A stretch of DNA of 64,000 nt from Saccharibacillus endophyticus (GCF_013185185.1 NZ_JAAZWE010000001.1:1-64000); one strand, 5' to 3'. Shown: positions 17,116 to 25,593, counted from the stretch's first letter. The notes: a model not told the origin generated them from the sequence alone. Numbers and translations: made by a program.

Positions 17116-18513
17116 ATGAAATTGGTATTACTGTCCGGAGGCTCGGGCAAGCGGCTGTGGCCGTTGTCGAACGACGCCAGATCGAAGCAGTTTTTGAAAG
17201 TGTTGGAGAACGAGCACGGCGAGATGGAGTCGATGGTCCAACGGGTTTGGGGACAAATCAAAGGTGCAGGGCTGGCCGATTCGGCGGTTATCGCGACAAG
17301 CAAAGTTCAAGTCGAAATTTTGCAGAACCAGCTTGGCGGCGTACCGATTATCGTGGAGCCGGAGCGTCGGGACACGTTCCCGGCGATCGCGCTCGCGGCA
17401 TCATACCTATACTCGCAAGGCGTCGGCTTGGACGAGACGGTCTGCATCCTGCCTGTCGATCCGTACGTGGACGACCAATTCTTCGACCGGATTCGCGATT
17501 TGGAGGGAGCGCTGCACAATTCGGGGGCCAAAATGGCTTTGATGGGCGTCAACCCTACATACCCGTCTTCGAAATACGGATATATCGTGCCGGAAGCGGA
17601 CGAAAACAACAGCGATTACAAGAAGGTAGGACGCTTTACCGAAAAACCGAGCGAAGATCGGGCGGAGCGTCTGATCGAGCAGGGGGCTTTATGGAACTGC
17701 GGCGTGTTCGCTTTTAAGCTGAGCTATATGATGGATCATCTGCTCCGTGCGGGAATGCCGATGCAATACGAGGATCTGCTTGCCCGTTACGCGACGCTGG
17801 AGAAGATCAGCTTCGATTACGCGGTAGTGGAAAAAGAATCGCATATCGCCGTGATTCCGTATGACGGGTATTGGAAAGATCTCGGTACCTGGAATACGCT
17901 CACCGAAAATATGGGCTTGCAGCATATCGGCAAAGGTGCGATTAGCGAAGATTCGCCCAATACGCATCTGATCAACGAATTGGATATTCCGGTTACGATT
18001 ATCGGCATTCCCAACGCGATCGTCGCCGTCAGCCCGGACGGCATTCTCGTTTCGGACAAAGAAGCGAGTCCTCGCGTCAAAGACATGGTCGATGCCGGGC
18101 AACGTCCGATGTACGAAGAACGCCGCTGGGGCTGGTATCGGGTACTCGACTATTCCAAGTTCGGGGACGGAACCGAAGTGCTGACCAAACGCATCGGACT
18201 CAAAGCGGGCAACAATCTGGGATACCGCAAGCATCTCTATCGCGCCGATACGTGGACGATCATTAGCGGAAAAGGCATTTTGGTCAAAGAAGGCACCATC
18301 ACGCCGGTTGAAGCAGGCGACGTGGTCACGATCGAGCCCGGAACGTACCACTGCCTCAAAGCCTTCCACGATATGGAATACATCGAGGTGCAAAAAGGCG
18401 AAGTCGTGCAGGAAGAAGATTTCGAAGAATTGTTCAGCAGTTGGAACGATATCGAACGCCACTGCGTCGTTAGCGGCGCGAAGGCGGCCGGAGCCGGCCG
18501 AAACGCGTTATGA
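17116..18513 (+). CDS. manC: Mannose-1-phosphate guanylyltransferase, with C-terminal isomerase-type cupin
   Basis: 465 residues, ribosome site GGAGGGG. The N-terminal nucleotidyltransferase has LSGGSGKRLWPLSNDARSKQF and the FTEKP motif at about 175-179. The C-terminal cupin (about 345-450), with GAINNL-like KAGNNLGYRKHLYRADTWTIISGKG and EPGTYHCLK, corresponds to the type II phosphomannose isomerase domain of bifunctional ManC/AlgA proteins. It produces GDP-mannose. No phosphomannomutase is encoded in the operon, so that step must come from elsewhere. The last 4 bases overlap the LCP gene. Confidence 0.92.
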   Translation: MKLVLLSGGSGKRLWPLSNDARSKQFLKVLENEHGEMESMVQRVWGQIKGAGLADSAVIATSKVQVEILQNQLGGVPIIVEPERRDTFPAIALAASYLYSQGVGLDETVCILPVDPYVDDQFFDRIRDLEGALHNSGAKMALMGVNPTYPSSKYGYIVPEADENNSDYKKVGRFTEKPSEDRAERLIEQGALWNCGVFAFKLSYMMDHLLRAGMPMQYEDLLARYATLEKISFDYAVVEKESHIAVIPYDGYWKDLGTWNTLTENMGLQHIGKGAISEDSPNTHLINELDIPVTIIGIPNAIVAVSPDGILVSDKEASPRVKDMVDAGQRPMYEERRWGWYRVLDYSKFGDGTEVLTKRIGLKAGNNLGYRKHLYRADTWTIISGKGILVKEGTITPVEAGDVVTIEPGTYHCLKAFHDMEYIEVQKGEVVQEEDFEELFSSWNDIERHCVVSGAKAAGAGRNAL

Positions 18514-19493
18514 AGCGCTGGGCGAAGATCGCGATCTCCGGCGTTGCCGTCCTGGCGATCGGTATCGGAGGTTACGCCTACTCCATTTATCGCCCCGTTG
18601 TCGATACGATGGAATCCATCTATGAACCGCTGGAATCGGACGTGGCCGCAGGGTCTGCCGATCCGGCCGCTCAGGGCGGAAGTTTGACCGCTTCGGTCGG
18701 CAATGCCGGCGCGCGGCAGGCCGCGCAGGAGCTTCCCGCCGATCTGAGCGAGACCAAGCCCTTCAACTTGCTGGTCCTCGGCGTCGACGAACGGGAGAAC
18801 GACGTAGGTCGTTCCGACGCGATCATGATGCTGGCCGTCAATCCTCAGAAGCGTTCGGTCCTGATGTTCAATATTCCCCGCGATACGCGCACGGAGATTG
18901 TGGGCCGAGGCACGGTTGATAAGATCAATCACGCTTACGCCTTCGGCGGCGTGAACATGTCGGTCAATACGGTCGAGCAATTTCTGGACGTCCCGGTCGA
19001 TTATTACGTGAAAGTCAACATGGAAGGCCTGGAGCGGATCATCGACATTTTGGGCGGCGTTACCGTGAACAATCCGTTCGAGTTCGATTTTGAAGGAACC
19101 GATTACAAAAAGGGCCTGATCGACATGAACGGCCACGAAGCGCTGATGTACTCCCGCATGCGTTACGACGATCCCAAAGGCGATATCGGCCGCAATGACC
19201 GTCAGCAGCTCGTGCTGTCCGCGCTGATCGAAAAAGGCAAAAACATCTCGAATTTGACCAAAGTCAATTCGCTGCTGGAAGCGGTCAAAGACAACGTCAA
19301 AACCAATCTGACCAAGGACGATATGATGGACATCGTGACCAAGTATCGGACGGAAATCGATTCGGTCGATAAAGACGAAGTGCAAGGCAGCGGCAAAAAG
19401 ATCGACGGAATCTACTATTATATGGTGGACGATGCGGAGAAAACGCGTATTCGTACCGAGCTGACGAACCAGCTTCAAAACGGTAACTCTTAA
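18510..19493 (+). CDS. LytR-CpsA-Psr (LCP) family cell-wall attachment protein
   Basis: 327 residues; the ATG overlaps the manC stop (ATGA), so the two are translationally coupled. One N-terminal membrane anchor (about 7-27) precedes the extracellular LCP domain: FNLLVLGVDERENDVGRSDAIMMLAVNP, NIPRDTRTEI, KINHAYAFGG, and the basic MRYDDPKGDIGRNDRQQ. LCP proteins transfer undecaprenyl-linked glycopolymers to peptidoglycan. Its presence suggests that some of the polymer is attached to the cell wall as capsule rather than fully released (inference). Confidence 0.93.
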   Translation: MKRWAKIAISGVAVLAIGIGGYAYSIYRPVVDTMESIYEPLESDVAAGSADPAAQGGSLTASVGNAGARQAAQELPADLSETKPFNLLVLGVDERENDVGRSDAIMMLAVNPQKRSVLMFNIPRDTRTEIVGRGTVDKINHAYAFGGVNMSVNTVEQFLDVPVDYYVKVNMEGLERIIDILGGVTVNNPFEFDFEGTDYKKGLIDMNGHEALMYSRMRYDDPKGDIGRNDRQQLVLSALIEKGKNISNLTKVNSLLEAVKDNVKTNLTKDDMMDIVTKYRTEIDSVDKDEVQGSGKKIDGIYYYMVDDAEKTRIRTELTNQLQNGNS

Positions 19494-19515
19494 GGAAACG
19501 GAGGAGCAGGCGGAA

Positions 19516-20235
19516 ATGGCGGTTAATCTTTTTTTCATCCCGCATCAAGACGACGAAGCGCTGACATTCGGGGCAGGCATTCGCAATCATCTGAACGTCG
19601 GCGACGAATGTCACGTGATTTTGTACACGGACGGATCGTCCTCCAACGTAGTGAAGCAATTGAACGGCCAAACCAAAAGCAATATGCACCGTAAACTGTT
19701 GGACCCGCAGCGCGAAGGCTATGCCCCGCTGGATCGAACCGATCTGGTCCGTTATCGCAACGACGAATTTTTGCGTTCTTGCATGGCGTTGGGATTACCC
19801 GTAGCGAATGTTCATTTCGTGCAAGAGCTGCAGGACGGCACGACGACGGTTGAAGATTGCGAAGAATTGATTCGTGAATTTACGGACCGTTATCACGGCG
19901 CCCGAGTGAAGACGTTCACGGATTTGGGGGATAACCATCGCGATCACGCGAATATGGGTGCGGCGGCACGAAATCTGTATCGGCAGGAAAAAATCGCCGA
20001 TCTGCGGCTTTACGTGGAACCTTATAACCTTCGTCAAGCCAAAAAAGCGAATCGGGGAGTTCAAGTTTTGAAAGAAAAGCCGGAAACCCATCGTGAATAT
20101 GTCGTGGCTTCTTTAAGCGAGTACAAGAAATGGAATCCGGCACTTGAGCAGTTCGCCATCGGTTATCATTCGGTTCGAAAAGAGATCGATGCGGCGATCG
20201 CCAACCCGGTATCCTATTACCATAAGCCTTATTGA
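19516..20235 (+). CDS. PIG-L family deacetylase (LmbE-like)
   Basis: 239 residues, ribosome site GGAGGAG. The zinc site PHQDDEAL is at residues 9-16, and a second conserved His set lies in LGDNHRDHANMGAA (about 137-150). The family removes N-acetyl groups from amino sugars (MshB, BshB, PIG-L). In this operon it may deacetylate an N-acetylhexosamine in the repeat unit or precursor. There is no signal peptide, so it acts in the cytosol, before export. Confidence 0.85.
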   Translation: MAVNLFFIPHQDDEALTFGAGIRNHLNVGDECHVILYTDGSSSNVVKQLNGQTKSNMHRKLLDPQREGYAPLDRTDLVRYRNDEFLRSCMALGLPVANVHFVQELQDGTTTVEDCEELIREFTDRYHGARVKTFTDLGDNHRDHANMGAAARNLYRQEKIADLRLYVEPYNLRQAKKANRGVQVLKEKPETHREYVVASLSEYKKWNPALEQFAIGYHSVRKEIDAAIANPVSYYHKPY

Positions 20236-20280
20236 TGCTTTGCCCGTTGGACAAAAATCGGATAAAGGAGCTGCAAACGG

Positions 20281-21546
20281 ATGAGCAAAATTTTGATTGT
20301 AGGCGGACAGATGGAGAACAAGGGTGCACAGGCCATGACTTTCACGGTGATCAATGAAATCAAGAAGCGTTATCCCGACAAAGAAATATTGGTGAACTGC
20401 ATAGACCCTGACCGGGGATACGCATTCGACATCATCAAAATCGGCAAAAAGCTCAAAATCGAAATGCTGGGCGGGGTATTCGGCACGCTGGGAAAACTGA
20501 TTCCGAATGCCGAGCACGTTAACGTTACCCGCAGCGATATGGAACGAATCATGAAAGACACGGATATGATGATCGATATCAGCGGGTTTGCTTTATCCTC
20601 GCAATTCACGATCCGCCATTCCGTGAACTATCTGGTCAACATTATGCTGGCCAAGCGTTATAAAGTACCGATGGTACTGATGCCACAATCTTTCGGACCT
20701 TTTGAATACGAAAGCAAGTACAAGTCGGTTATCATGGCGCTGATTAAAAAGTACATCACGTATCCGACCTACATATATGCGCGCGAGGACGAAGGGATGC
20801 AGTTTTTAAGCCGCTTCACGACCCGCAATCTGAAACGTTCGATGGATTTGGTTCTTCAAGGTAGCAGCGCGTACGATTTGAACGTGCTGTTCAAGCCGGG
20901 CGCTTATAAGCCGAATGCGCGCGTGGACGTGCAGCCGAATTCCGTGGGGATCGTGCCTAACGTCAAAACGATGAAGTACGGCTCGCGCGAAGACCTGCTT
21001 CAAGCGTACCGCAAAATGACCGATCACCTGCTGAAATCCGGCAAAAACGTGGTTCTGCTGCGTCATTCGACGGAAGACTTGGAGATTTGCAAAGGCATCA
21101 AACAGCATTATCCGAACGATGATCGCGTCGTGCTGCTGGAAGACGAATATGACTGTATTGAAATCCATCATATTCTGGAACAGTTCGAATTCATTATCGC
21201 TTCCCGCTACCATTCCATCATTCATGCGTACAAAGACGGTATTCCGGTCTTGGCACTGGGATGGGCAACCAAATATCAGGAACTGCTCGGACGTTTCGGG
21301 CAAAAAGAGTATATGTTCGACGTCCGCGACCTTGCGCACGTAGAAAGGGAGATCGAACGCAAGATCGACCTGATGATTGCTCGCCGCGAAGAAGAATCGG
21401 AAAAGATCAAAGCGGTAACGGCAGAGATTCAGAGCCGCACGATCTTTAACGAAGTATTCGGCGAACTTCCTATGACGGAACAAGCAAAGACGGAAACATC
21501 CGCGGAGCTTGAAGACGTCGAAAACGCAACGCTGCAAATCGGTTAA
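20281..21546 (+). CDS. Polysaccharide pyruvyltransferase family protein
   Basis: 421 residues, the last gene of the exopolysaccharide operon. The N-terminal ILIVGGQMENKGAQAMTFTVI and C-terminal EFIIASRYHSIIHAYKDGIPVLALGW are the two conserved blocks of the PS_pyruv_trans family (CsaB, PssM, GumL relatives). These enzymes add a ketal-linked pyruvate from phosphoenolpyruvate to a sugar, giving the polymer extra negative charge. It extends about 50 residues past the core with a charged, acidic tail. A strong terminator follows 35 bases downstream. Confidence 0.88.
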   Translation: MSKILIVGGQMENKGAQAMTFTVINEIKKRYPDKEILVNCIDPDRGYAFDIIKIGKKLKIEMLGGVFGTLGKLIPNAEHVNVTRSDMERIMKDTDMMIDISGFALSSQFTIRHSVNYLVNIMLAKRYKVPMVLMPQSFGPFEYESKYKSVIMALIKKYITYPTYIYAREDEGMQFLSRFTTRNLKRSMDLVLQGSSAYDLNVLFKPGAYKPNARVDVQPNSVGIVPNVKTMKYGSREDLLQAYRKMTDHLLKSGKNVVLLRHSTEDLEICKGIKQHYPNDDRVVLLEDEYDCIEIHHILEQFEFIIASRYHSIIHAYKDGIPVLALGWATKYQELLGRFGQKEYMFDVRDLAHVEREIERKIDLMIARREEESEKIKAVTAEIQSRTIFNEVFGELPMTEQAKTETSAELEDVENATLQIG

Positions 21547-21580
21547 GCCGAGCGGGGTAGCGCTGCGGGGCTGTGTGAAG

Positions 21581-21626
21581 AAACCTTTATCGAGCAGGCC
21601 GCGAGGTCTTCGGTAAAGGTTTTTTT
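21581..21626 (+). terminator. Terminator of the exopolysaccharide operon
   Basis: AAACCTTTA pairs with TAAAGGTTT (extended by TC.GA pairs) and is followed by seven T. It marks the 3' end of the 17-kb operon. Confidence 0.88.
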
Positions 21627-21630
21627 GCGC

Positions 21631-21684
21631 TAGGGCGTGTCTTCAAACCTCGATGCACATTGGCAGGTTTGAAGACACGCCGTA
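21631..21684 (-). repeat. Small palindromic element, family 2, copy 2
   Basis: A perfect 17-bp inverted repeat (21634-21650 with 21665-21681; GGCGTGTCTTCAAACCT) encloses a 14-base loop and is bordered by TAG...GTA. The outer bases TAGGGCGTGT match the ends of the elements at 226-311 and 23091-23153 in opposite orientation. It starts 4 bases after the operon terminator's T-run. Confidence 0.65.
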
Positions 21685-21766
21685 GGCAGACATAGGCAAA
21701 GTTCCGGTTTTGTGCTACCCTTACGGAATATGCGGAGAAGACCAAGCGGAAGGGAAGAATGCACGT

Positions 21767-22138
21767 ATGCAACAACTGTTTATCGGAGATATCTCGCTTA
21801 GCGACGGAACGATCGAATCGGTGCTCCTGCTTGAATCCGCTGCGAGAGTCGAGTTTCGGATATGGGACGGCGGCAAAGCGGTTTTTCGTTTCAAAGGCGT
21901 AATCGGCGTTCGTGATCGAAATGCAGCAGGGCAGGAAATCGAGTCGATGGAGACGGAGGAAGTACTGCCCATTCGAAGCGTTCCGAATGATTCGTTCGTA
22001 GCCGAATTGTTGGAGGAACGGCCTGAAGGTCGAGCGGAAGGCGTGACTCGTTATGCCTTTATCGGTTCGTGGACGATGCGTCCGGTCCTTGAAGTTTACG
22101 CGGAAGAAGTTGAAGCGGAACGTGCATACGCTCTTTGA
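21767..22138 (+). CDS. Hypothetical protein, probably all-beta
   Basis: 123 residues from ATG 21767, preceded by GGAAGGGA; an upstream in-frame start at 21710 has no ribosome site. The sequence alternates hydrophobic and polar residues (VEFRIWDGGKAVFRFKGVIGVRD) as in a beta-sandwich, and is acidic near the C-terminus. No signal peptide or membrane segment. I do not recognise a family. It stands alone between the exopolysaccharide operon and the small gene at 22321. Confidence 0.6.
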   Translation: MQQLFIGDISLSDGTIESVLLLESAARVEFRIWDGGKAVFRFKGVIGVRDRNAAGQEIESMETEEVLPIRSVPNDSFVAELLEERPEGRAEGVTRYAFIGSWTMRPVLEVYAEEVEAERAYAL

Positions 22139-22320
22139 AAAAGGGTTGGAAACCCATGGTTTTCACGCTTGAGATTTTGCTTCTCGGGACGGTTTAGGAT
22201 GAAAAAAATGTGTTTATTTACCGCATGTGGACAAATTGCGCACTCGGCGCCGGATTGAAGCTGCTCCTGCCGCGTTCGTGCAAAAAATTCTCATTCTTTC
22301 AATCGAAGGAGCTGAAGCGT

Positions 22321-22449
22321 ATGTCGATCGACCGTTTTATTTGGACCAAGTTAAGCCGCGTAGACAACGAAAAAACGAAAAAAAATCTGGCCAAGCTGTT
22401 GGCGATTCGGATTCGCAAAGCCGAGAAAGCCGAGCGGTCGACATCGTGA
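22321..22449 (+). CDS. Possible small basic protein (42 residues)
   Basis: ATG 22321 follows GAAGGAG at good spacing. The product, beginning MSIDRFIWTKLSRVDNEKTK and rich in Lys/Arg, looks helical. No family recognised. Longer frames start further upstream (22210, 22227) but lack a ribosome site. Support is limited to the ribosome site and composition. Confidence 0.4.
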   Translation: MSIDRFIWTKLSRVDNEKTKKNLAKLLAIRIRKAEKAERSTS

Positions 22450-22479
22450 CCGGAGCGTAATTGCCTGAAGACGTACAAA

Positions 22480-22501
22480 GGAGGTTCCTCTCGGAACCTC
22501 C
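22480..22501 (-). terminator. Hairpin at the end of the HxlR-type gene
   Basis: A perfect 9-bp stem (GGAGGTTCC with GGAACCTCC) around a 4-base loop abuts the stop codon of the gene at 22501-22890. The downstream T-run on the minus strand is short (TTTG), so termination may be partial. Confidence 0.45.
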
Positions 22502-22890
22502 TATTCGGCCTTTGTGCCGGCCGCGGCTTTTTCGCAATCTTCGTCGGAGAGGTGCAGGACTTCGTCTTCCGAATGCTGCGGTTCGTTGATCCACTCGTCC
22601 GACCAGCCTTGAATGCAGGCGATCGTCGACTGGAGAGCGTGTCCTTTTTCGGTCAATTCGTATTCGATCCGGACCGGCGTCTCGGCATACACGTGGCGTA
22701 CGACGATGCCTTCTTTCTCCAAGTCTTTCAAGCGTTCCGACAACAGTCGTCCGCTGACCGGGAAAGCCGATTGAATGTTACAAAAACGCTGCGGTCCCGA
22801 TAGCAAACGATAGATGATCAGACCGTTCCAGCGTTGCGACAGAATCTGCATGCCCCGTTCGAATCGAGGACAAAGCGTTGAGTTTTTCAT
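22501..22890 (-). CDS. HxlR family winged-helix transcriptional regulator
   Basis: 129 residues. It has the HxlR layout: Cys7 near the N-terminus (MKNSTLCPRFERGMQIL), then WNGLIIYRLLSGPQRFCNIQ and the recognition helix region PVSGRLLSERLKDLEKEGIVVR. Many relatives (YodB, CatR, HypR) sense electrophiles or oxidants through that Cys. An 18-residue acidic C-terminal tail is extra. A perfect palindrome lies in its own 5' untranslated region, suggesting autoregulation. The target genes are unknown; several oxidoreductase genes are in the window. Confidence 0.9.
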   Translation of the reverse strand: MKNSTLCPRFERGMQILSQRWNGLIIYRLLSGPQRFCNIQSAFPVSGRLLSERLKDLEKEGIVVRHVYAETPVRIEYELTEKGHALQSTIACIQGWSDEWINEPQHSEDEVLHLSDEDCEKAAAGTKAE

Positions 22891-22904
22891 GGGTTCACCT
22901 CCAA

Positions 22905-22921
22905 ACTTTCCAAAGGAAAGT
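22905..22921 (-). promoter_or_regulatory. Candidate HxlR operator in the regulator's 5' leader
   Basis: Perfect inverted repeat ACTTTCC-AAA-GGAAAGT lies just upstream of the GGAGGTG ribosome site of the HxlR-type gene and about 30 bases after its -10. The half-site resembles the ACTT(A/T)C-type boxes reported for this family (from memory). Confidence 0.55.
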
Positions 22922-22951
22922 CACTGCCTGTAAGTTTCGTTGATCGCCTTG

Positions 22952-22957
22952 ATTATA
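22952..22957 (-). promoter_or_regulatory. -10 element of the HxlR-type gene
   Basis: Perfect TATAAT on the minus strand, 62 bases before the start codon. No good -35 is seen at 17-18 bases upstream, so the promoter may need an activator or be weak. Confidence 0.45.
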
Positions 22958-23090
22958 TCACGAATTGCAGATGGAATGCGGATTTCCGTCATTATTTTCC
23001 GTCGGATCGTGAAATTAAGGAAGAACCTTTCTTTTTGCGCACTAGCTCTTTATAAAAAAAGCGATTCTGACGAAAATAAATAGGAGCAGC

Positions 23091-23153
23091 TACCCGGGCA
23101 TGCATGCAAACTTCGCCAAGACGCACGTCGCTCAAGTTTGCGTACACGCCCTA
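23091..23153 (+). repeat. Small palindromic element, family 2, copy 3
   Basis: Ends TACCCGGGCATGC and ACACGCCCTA as at 226-311. The arms GGGCATGCATGCAAACTT and AAGTTTGCGTACACGCCC are complementary over 18 positions with three transition differences, so it folds into one long hairpin. It lies in the 5' region of the chemoreceptor gene, ending 40 bases before its start. Confidence 0.6.
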
Positions 23154-23192
23154 CATCAACGGCGATCCCGCCAGAGGGAAGAAGGGAACTAC

Positions 23193-24032
23193 ATGAATAT
23201 TTTGGAAGCGCTCGTACTGAGTATCCCCTATTTGAAAAAAATCACGAATGAAGACTTTATGATCGGCATTACGGATAGGCAGCAGTTCCTTTATTACGCG
23301 CCGTCCTCGGATCTTGATTTCGGCCTGTCCGCCGGTTCGCCTATTCCGCCGGATGACGCCAATTTGAAAAAAGCGCTCGCCGGACAATTGTCCAGTACCC
23401 GCATTCCGGCTTCGGCTTACGGGGCTGAGCTTGAGGCAAAAGGAATCCCGGTATTCAATGAAGAAGGAAAGGTCATCGGCGCATTGGCGGTGGCTTATAC
23501 GCTGAAGACCGAAGATTTCCTGCACGGATTCGGGGACCGGATGGAATCGGTCAGCCGATCGTTAACGGATTTTGTCGCTTCGATTGCGGCGCAATCGCAG
23601 CAGTTGGCTGCCGCGACGACCGAAATCCGGGAAAACTCGGGCCGGGCCGTGAGCGATGCGCGCGAGGTGAACAAGGTAACTTCGTTCATTCGCGAAATTT
23701 CCGAACAAACGAATATGTTGGGACTTAACGCCGCGATCGAGGCTGCCCGCGTCGGCGAGCTGGGTGCCGGATTCCAGGTGGTCGCGAGCGAAGTGCGCAA
23801 ACTATCCGTGGATACCAAAAAAGCCACGCAGAGCATTGAGCAGGCGCTCACTAACGTACAAGAAAGCATCGTCCGGATGCAGCAGGAAATCGCGTCGATC
23901 TCCGACGCGTCCAATGAGCAGGCACATTTGCTTGGCGAATTCAGCAGTCTGACGGATCAACTCAATCATCTCAACACTGAATTTTCCGACTTTACGCGAA
24001 AGCTGTTGGACGAACGCGGTCATATGAGCTAA
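23193..24032 (+). CDS. Small soluble methyl-accepting chemotaxis-type protein
   Basis: 279 residues from ATG 23193 behind GAAGGGAAC; a longer frame from 23100 runs through the palindromic element and lacks a ribosome site. The N-terminal ~110 residues form a sensory domain ([32 protein letters not shown]), PAS/GAF-like. From about 120 a coiled coil carries the conserved signalling tip [38 protein letters not shown]. No membrane segment. Short cytosolic receptors of this kind are common in Firmicutes; the ligand is unknown and no che genes are nearby. Confidence 0.88.
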   Translation: MNILEALVLSIPYLKKITNEDFMIGITDRQQFLYYAPSSDLDFGLSAGSPIPPDDANLKKALAGQLSSTRIPASAYGAELEAKGIPVFNEEGKVIGALAVAYTLKTEDFLHGFGDRMESVSRSLTDFVASIAAQSQQLAAATTEIRENSGRAVSDAREVNKVTSFIREISEQTNMLGLNAAIEAARVGELGAGFQVVASEVRKLSVDTKKATQSIEQALTNVQESIVRMQQEIASISDASNEQAHLLGEFSSLTDQLNHLNTEFSDFTRKLLDERGHMS

Positions 24033-24109
24033 CAAGAAACGAATTAGGATTACGTGCGGTAGAGGAGCTGCGCCGCGCGATGAGCATGCATCATATCGAT
24101 CAAGCATGA

Positions 24110-24143
24110 AAAAAGACATTCCGCAAACCGGAATGTCTTTTTA
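24110..24143. terminator. Bidirectional terminator
   Basis: A 12-bp perfect stem (AAAGACATTCCG with CGGAATGTCTTT) has T-runs on both strands. It serves the chemoreceptor gene on the plus strand and the 80-residue gene at 24172-24414 on the minus strand. Confidence 0.9.
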
Positions 24144-24171
24144 TGTACCGCCGCTAATGAGGCTTCACTCT

Positions 24172-24414
24172 TTAGTACAGGGACAGAGCGAGCGTGTCGC
24201 TTTCGCGGTACGAGTGCAGAATGGCTTCAGAGCCTACGATTTCAATACTAATCAGGGAACCGATACAATTTTTCAAAGCACGTTTACCGTTGCTTAACTT
24301 ATTATCTAATGCGCTGGTCAGCAGTCTAAGCATTTTCTGAGCGGGTTGAGTATTCTCGGCGTCAATGTAAACGGGAACCAGTTTTTCTTGAACCGTAATC
24401 GTCGTCGTTTTCAT
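24172..24414 (-). CDS. Hypothetical protein, 80 residues
   Basis: Start at 24414 (MKTTTITVQEKLVPVYIDAE) with GAGGTG 7 bases upstream. The protein looks like a small alpha/beta domain: a strand TITVQEKLVPVYI, a helix QPAQKMLRLLTSALDNKL, then SLISIEIVGSEAIL. No family recognised. It has its own likely promoter (TATAAT on the minus strand at 24451-24456) and a strong terminator, so it is a single-gene unit. Confidence 0.65.
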   Translation of the reverse strand: MKTTTITVQEKLVPVYIDAENTQPAQKMLRLLTSALDNKLSNGKRALKNCIGSLISIEIVGSEAILHSYRESDTLALSLY

Positions 24415-24450
24415 TACAATCACCTCGTCATGTTCTTTATCCTTGTTTGT

Positions 24451-24477
24451 ATTATAAACTCGCTTCCTTAAAAACAA
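24451..24477 (-). promoter_or_regulatory. Likely promoter of the 80-residue gene
   Basis: On the minus strand TATAAT (24456-24451) is preceded at 15 bases by TTGTTT. The region is A/T-rich. The start codon lies 36 bases downstream of the -10. Confidence 0.45.
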
Positions 24478-24787
24478 ATTAAAAAACGCTTAAATTTCTT
24501 CGTAAATGTTACTATTTTCTCGGTTTTTTTTAAAAACTCTCGATTCCTCCTTAATATTTAGCCTGCCGGCAGCGATCGCCGCTTGATTTTAATAGTTTTT
24601 ACCCTGCCTTGCCTATTTATGAAAACCTTTTTACGAGAATAATTAAGCAATTTTCAAAAAAGAATTGAAAAAGCGGAAAATGATTGAATGCAAGAACTTT
24701 TCGGGTAATGAATACCTGGATTGGAGTAGCCGTCTAACTGCCTCCAAAAAGGTATTTACTTTCCGAAAAACGAAGGAGTGGATCGCC
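24478..24787. other. A/T-rich intergenic region between divergent genes
   Basis: About 310 bases, markedly A/T-rich in its first half (24478-24560), holding the divergent promoters of the 80-residue gene and the dehydrogenase gene. No gene or conserved element recognised. Confidence 0.5.
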
Positions 24788-25585
24788 ATGACGGCACCGC
24801 GTTTTGAAGGCAGAACCGTGATTGTGACAGGAGCTGGTTCGGGAATAGGACTGGCAGCGGCCGTGAAATTCGCGCAGGAAGGCGCGAACGTCGCCTTATT
24901 CGAGCTTGACCCGCTTCGCGCGGAATCGGCGCGCGAAGAATTGGAAAGTATCCGAGCTGGCTCGGGCTTTGTCCAAATCGTCGATGTGTCCGACCCGGAC
25001 GGCATGGAAGCGGCTTACCGGAATGTGAACGAGCATTTCGGAGGGTTGGATGCCGTATTTGCGAATGCCGGAATCAACGGAGCAAAAGGTCCTATCGAGC
25101 ATATGGAACTCGATGAGTTTAAAAAGACGATAGACGTGAATCTGGGCGGCATGTTTTTATCCGTGAAATACGCGATTCCTTATATGAAGCAGCGCGGCGG
25201 GGGAAGCATCGTGATTACGAGCTCCGTAAACGGCAACGGAAGGTACTCCAGCGTCGGCATGTCTCCGTACAGCACATCCAAAGCCGGACAAGTCGCTTTC
25301 GCCAAAATGGCGGCACTGGAGCTGGCTCGCTATCGGATTCGCGTCAATGCGATCTGTCCCGGTGCGATCTCGACGAATATCGACGAGACGACCGAGGAAG
25401 ATGCCCGCATGGACGAGATTGCGATCCCGCTCGAATTTCCTCGCGGCGGCGATCATCCGCTCGCCGGACGTCACGGATTGCCGGAGGAGGTGGCCGACTT
25501 GGCGGTATTCCTCGCTTCTTCGGAATCGCGCCATGTGACGGGGACGTCGATCACGGTGGACGGCGGGGAGTCTTTATTGTTCTGA
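24788..25585 (+). CDS. Short-chain dehydrogenase/reductase (SDR)
   Basis: 265 residues from ATG 24788 (MTAPRFEGRTVIVTGAG) behind GAAGGAGTGG; an upstream in-frame ATG at 24665 has no ribosome site. Classical SDR features: cofactor motif TGAGSGIG at about 14-21, ANAG (about 90), catalytic Ser in ITSSVNG and YSTSK (YxxxK), and the C-terminal VTGTSITVDGGESLLF. The acidic residue after beta-2 (LFELDP) suggests NAD(H). The substrate is unknown. Confidence 0.92.
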   Translation: MTAPRFEGRTVIVTGAGSGIGLAAAVKFAQEGANVALFELDPLRAESAREELESIRAGSGFVQIVDVSDPDGMEAAYRNVNEHFGGLDAVFANAGINGAKGPIEHMELDEFKKTIDVNLGGMFLSVKYAIPYMKQRGGGSIVITSSVNGNGRYSSVGMSPYSTSKAGQVAFAKMAALELARYRIRVNAICPGAISTNIDETTEEDARMDEIAIPLEFPRGGDHPLAGRHGLPEEVADLAVFLASSESRHVTGTSITVDGGESLLF

Positions 25586-25593
25586 AGACGCTC

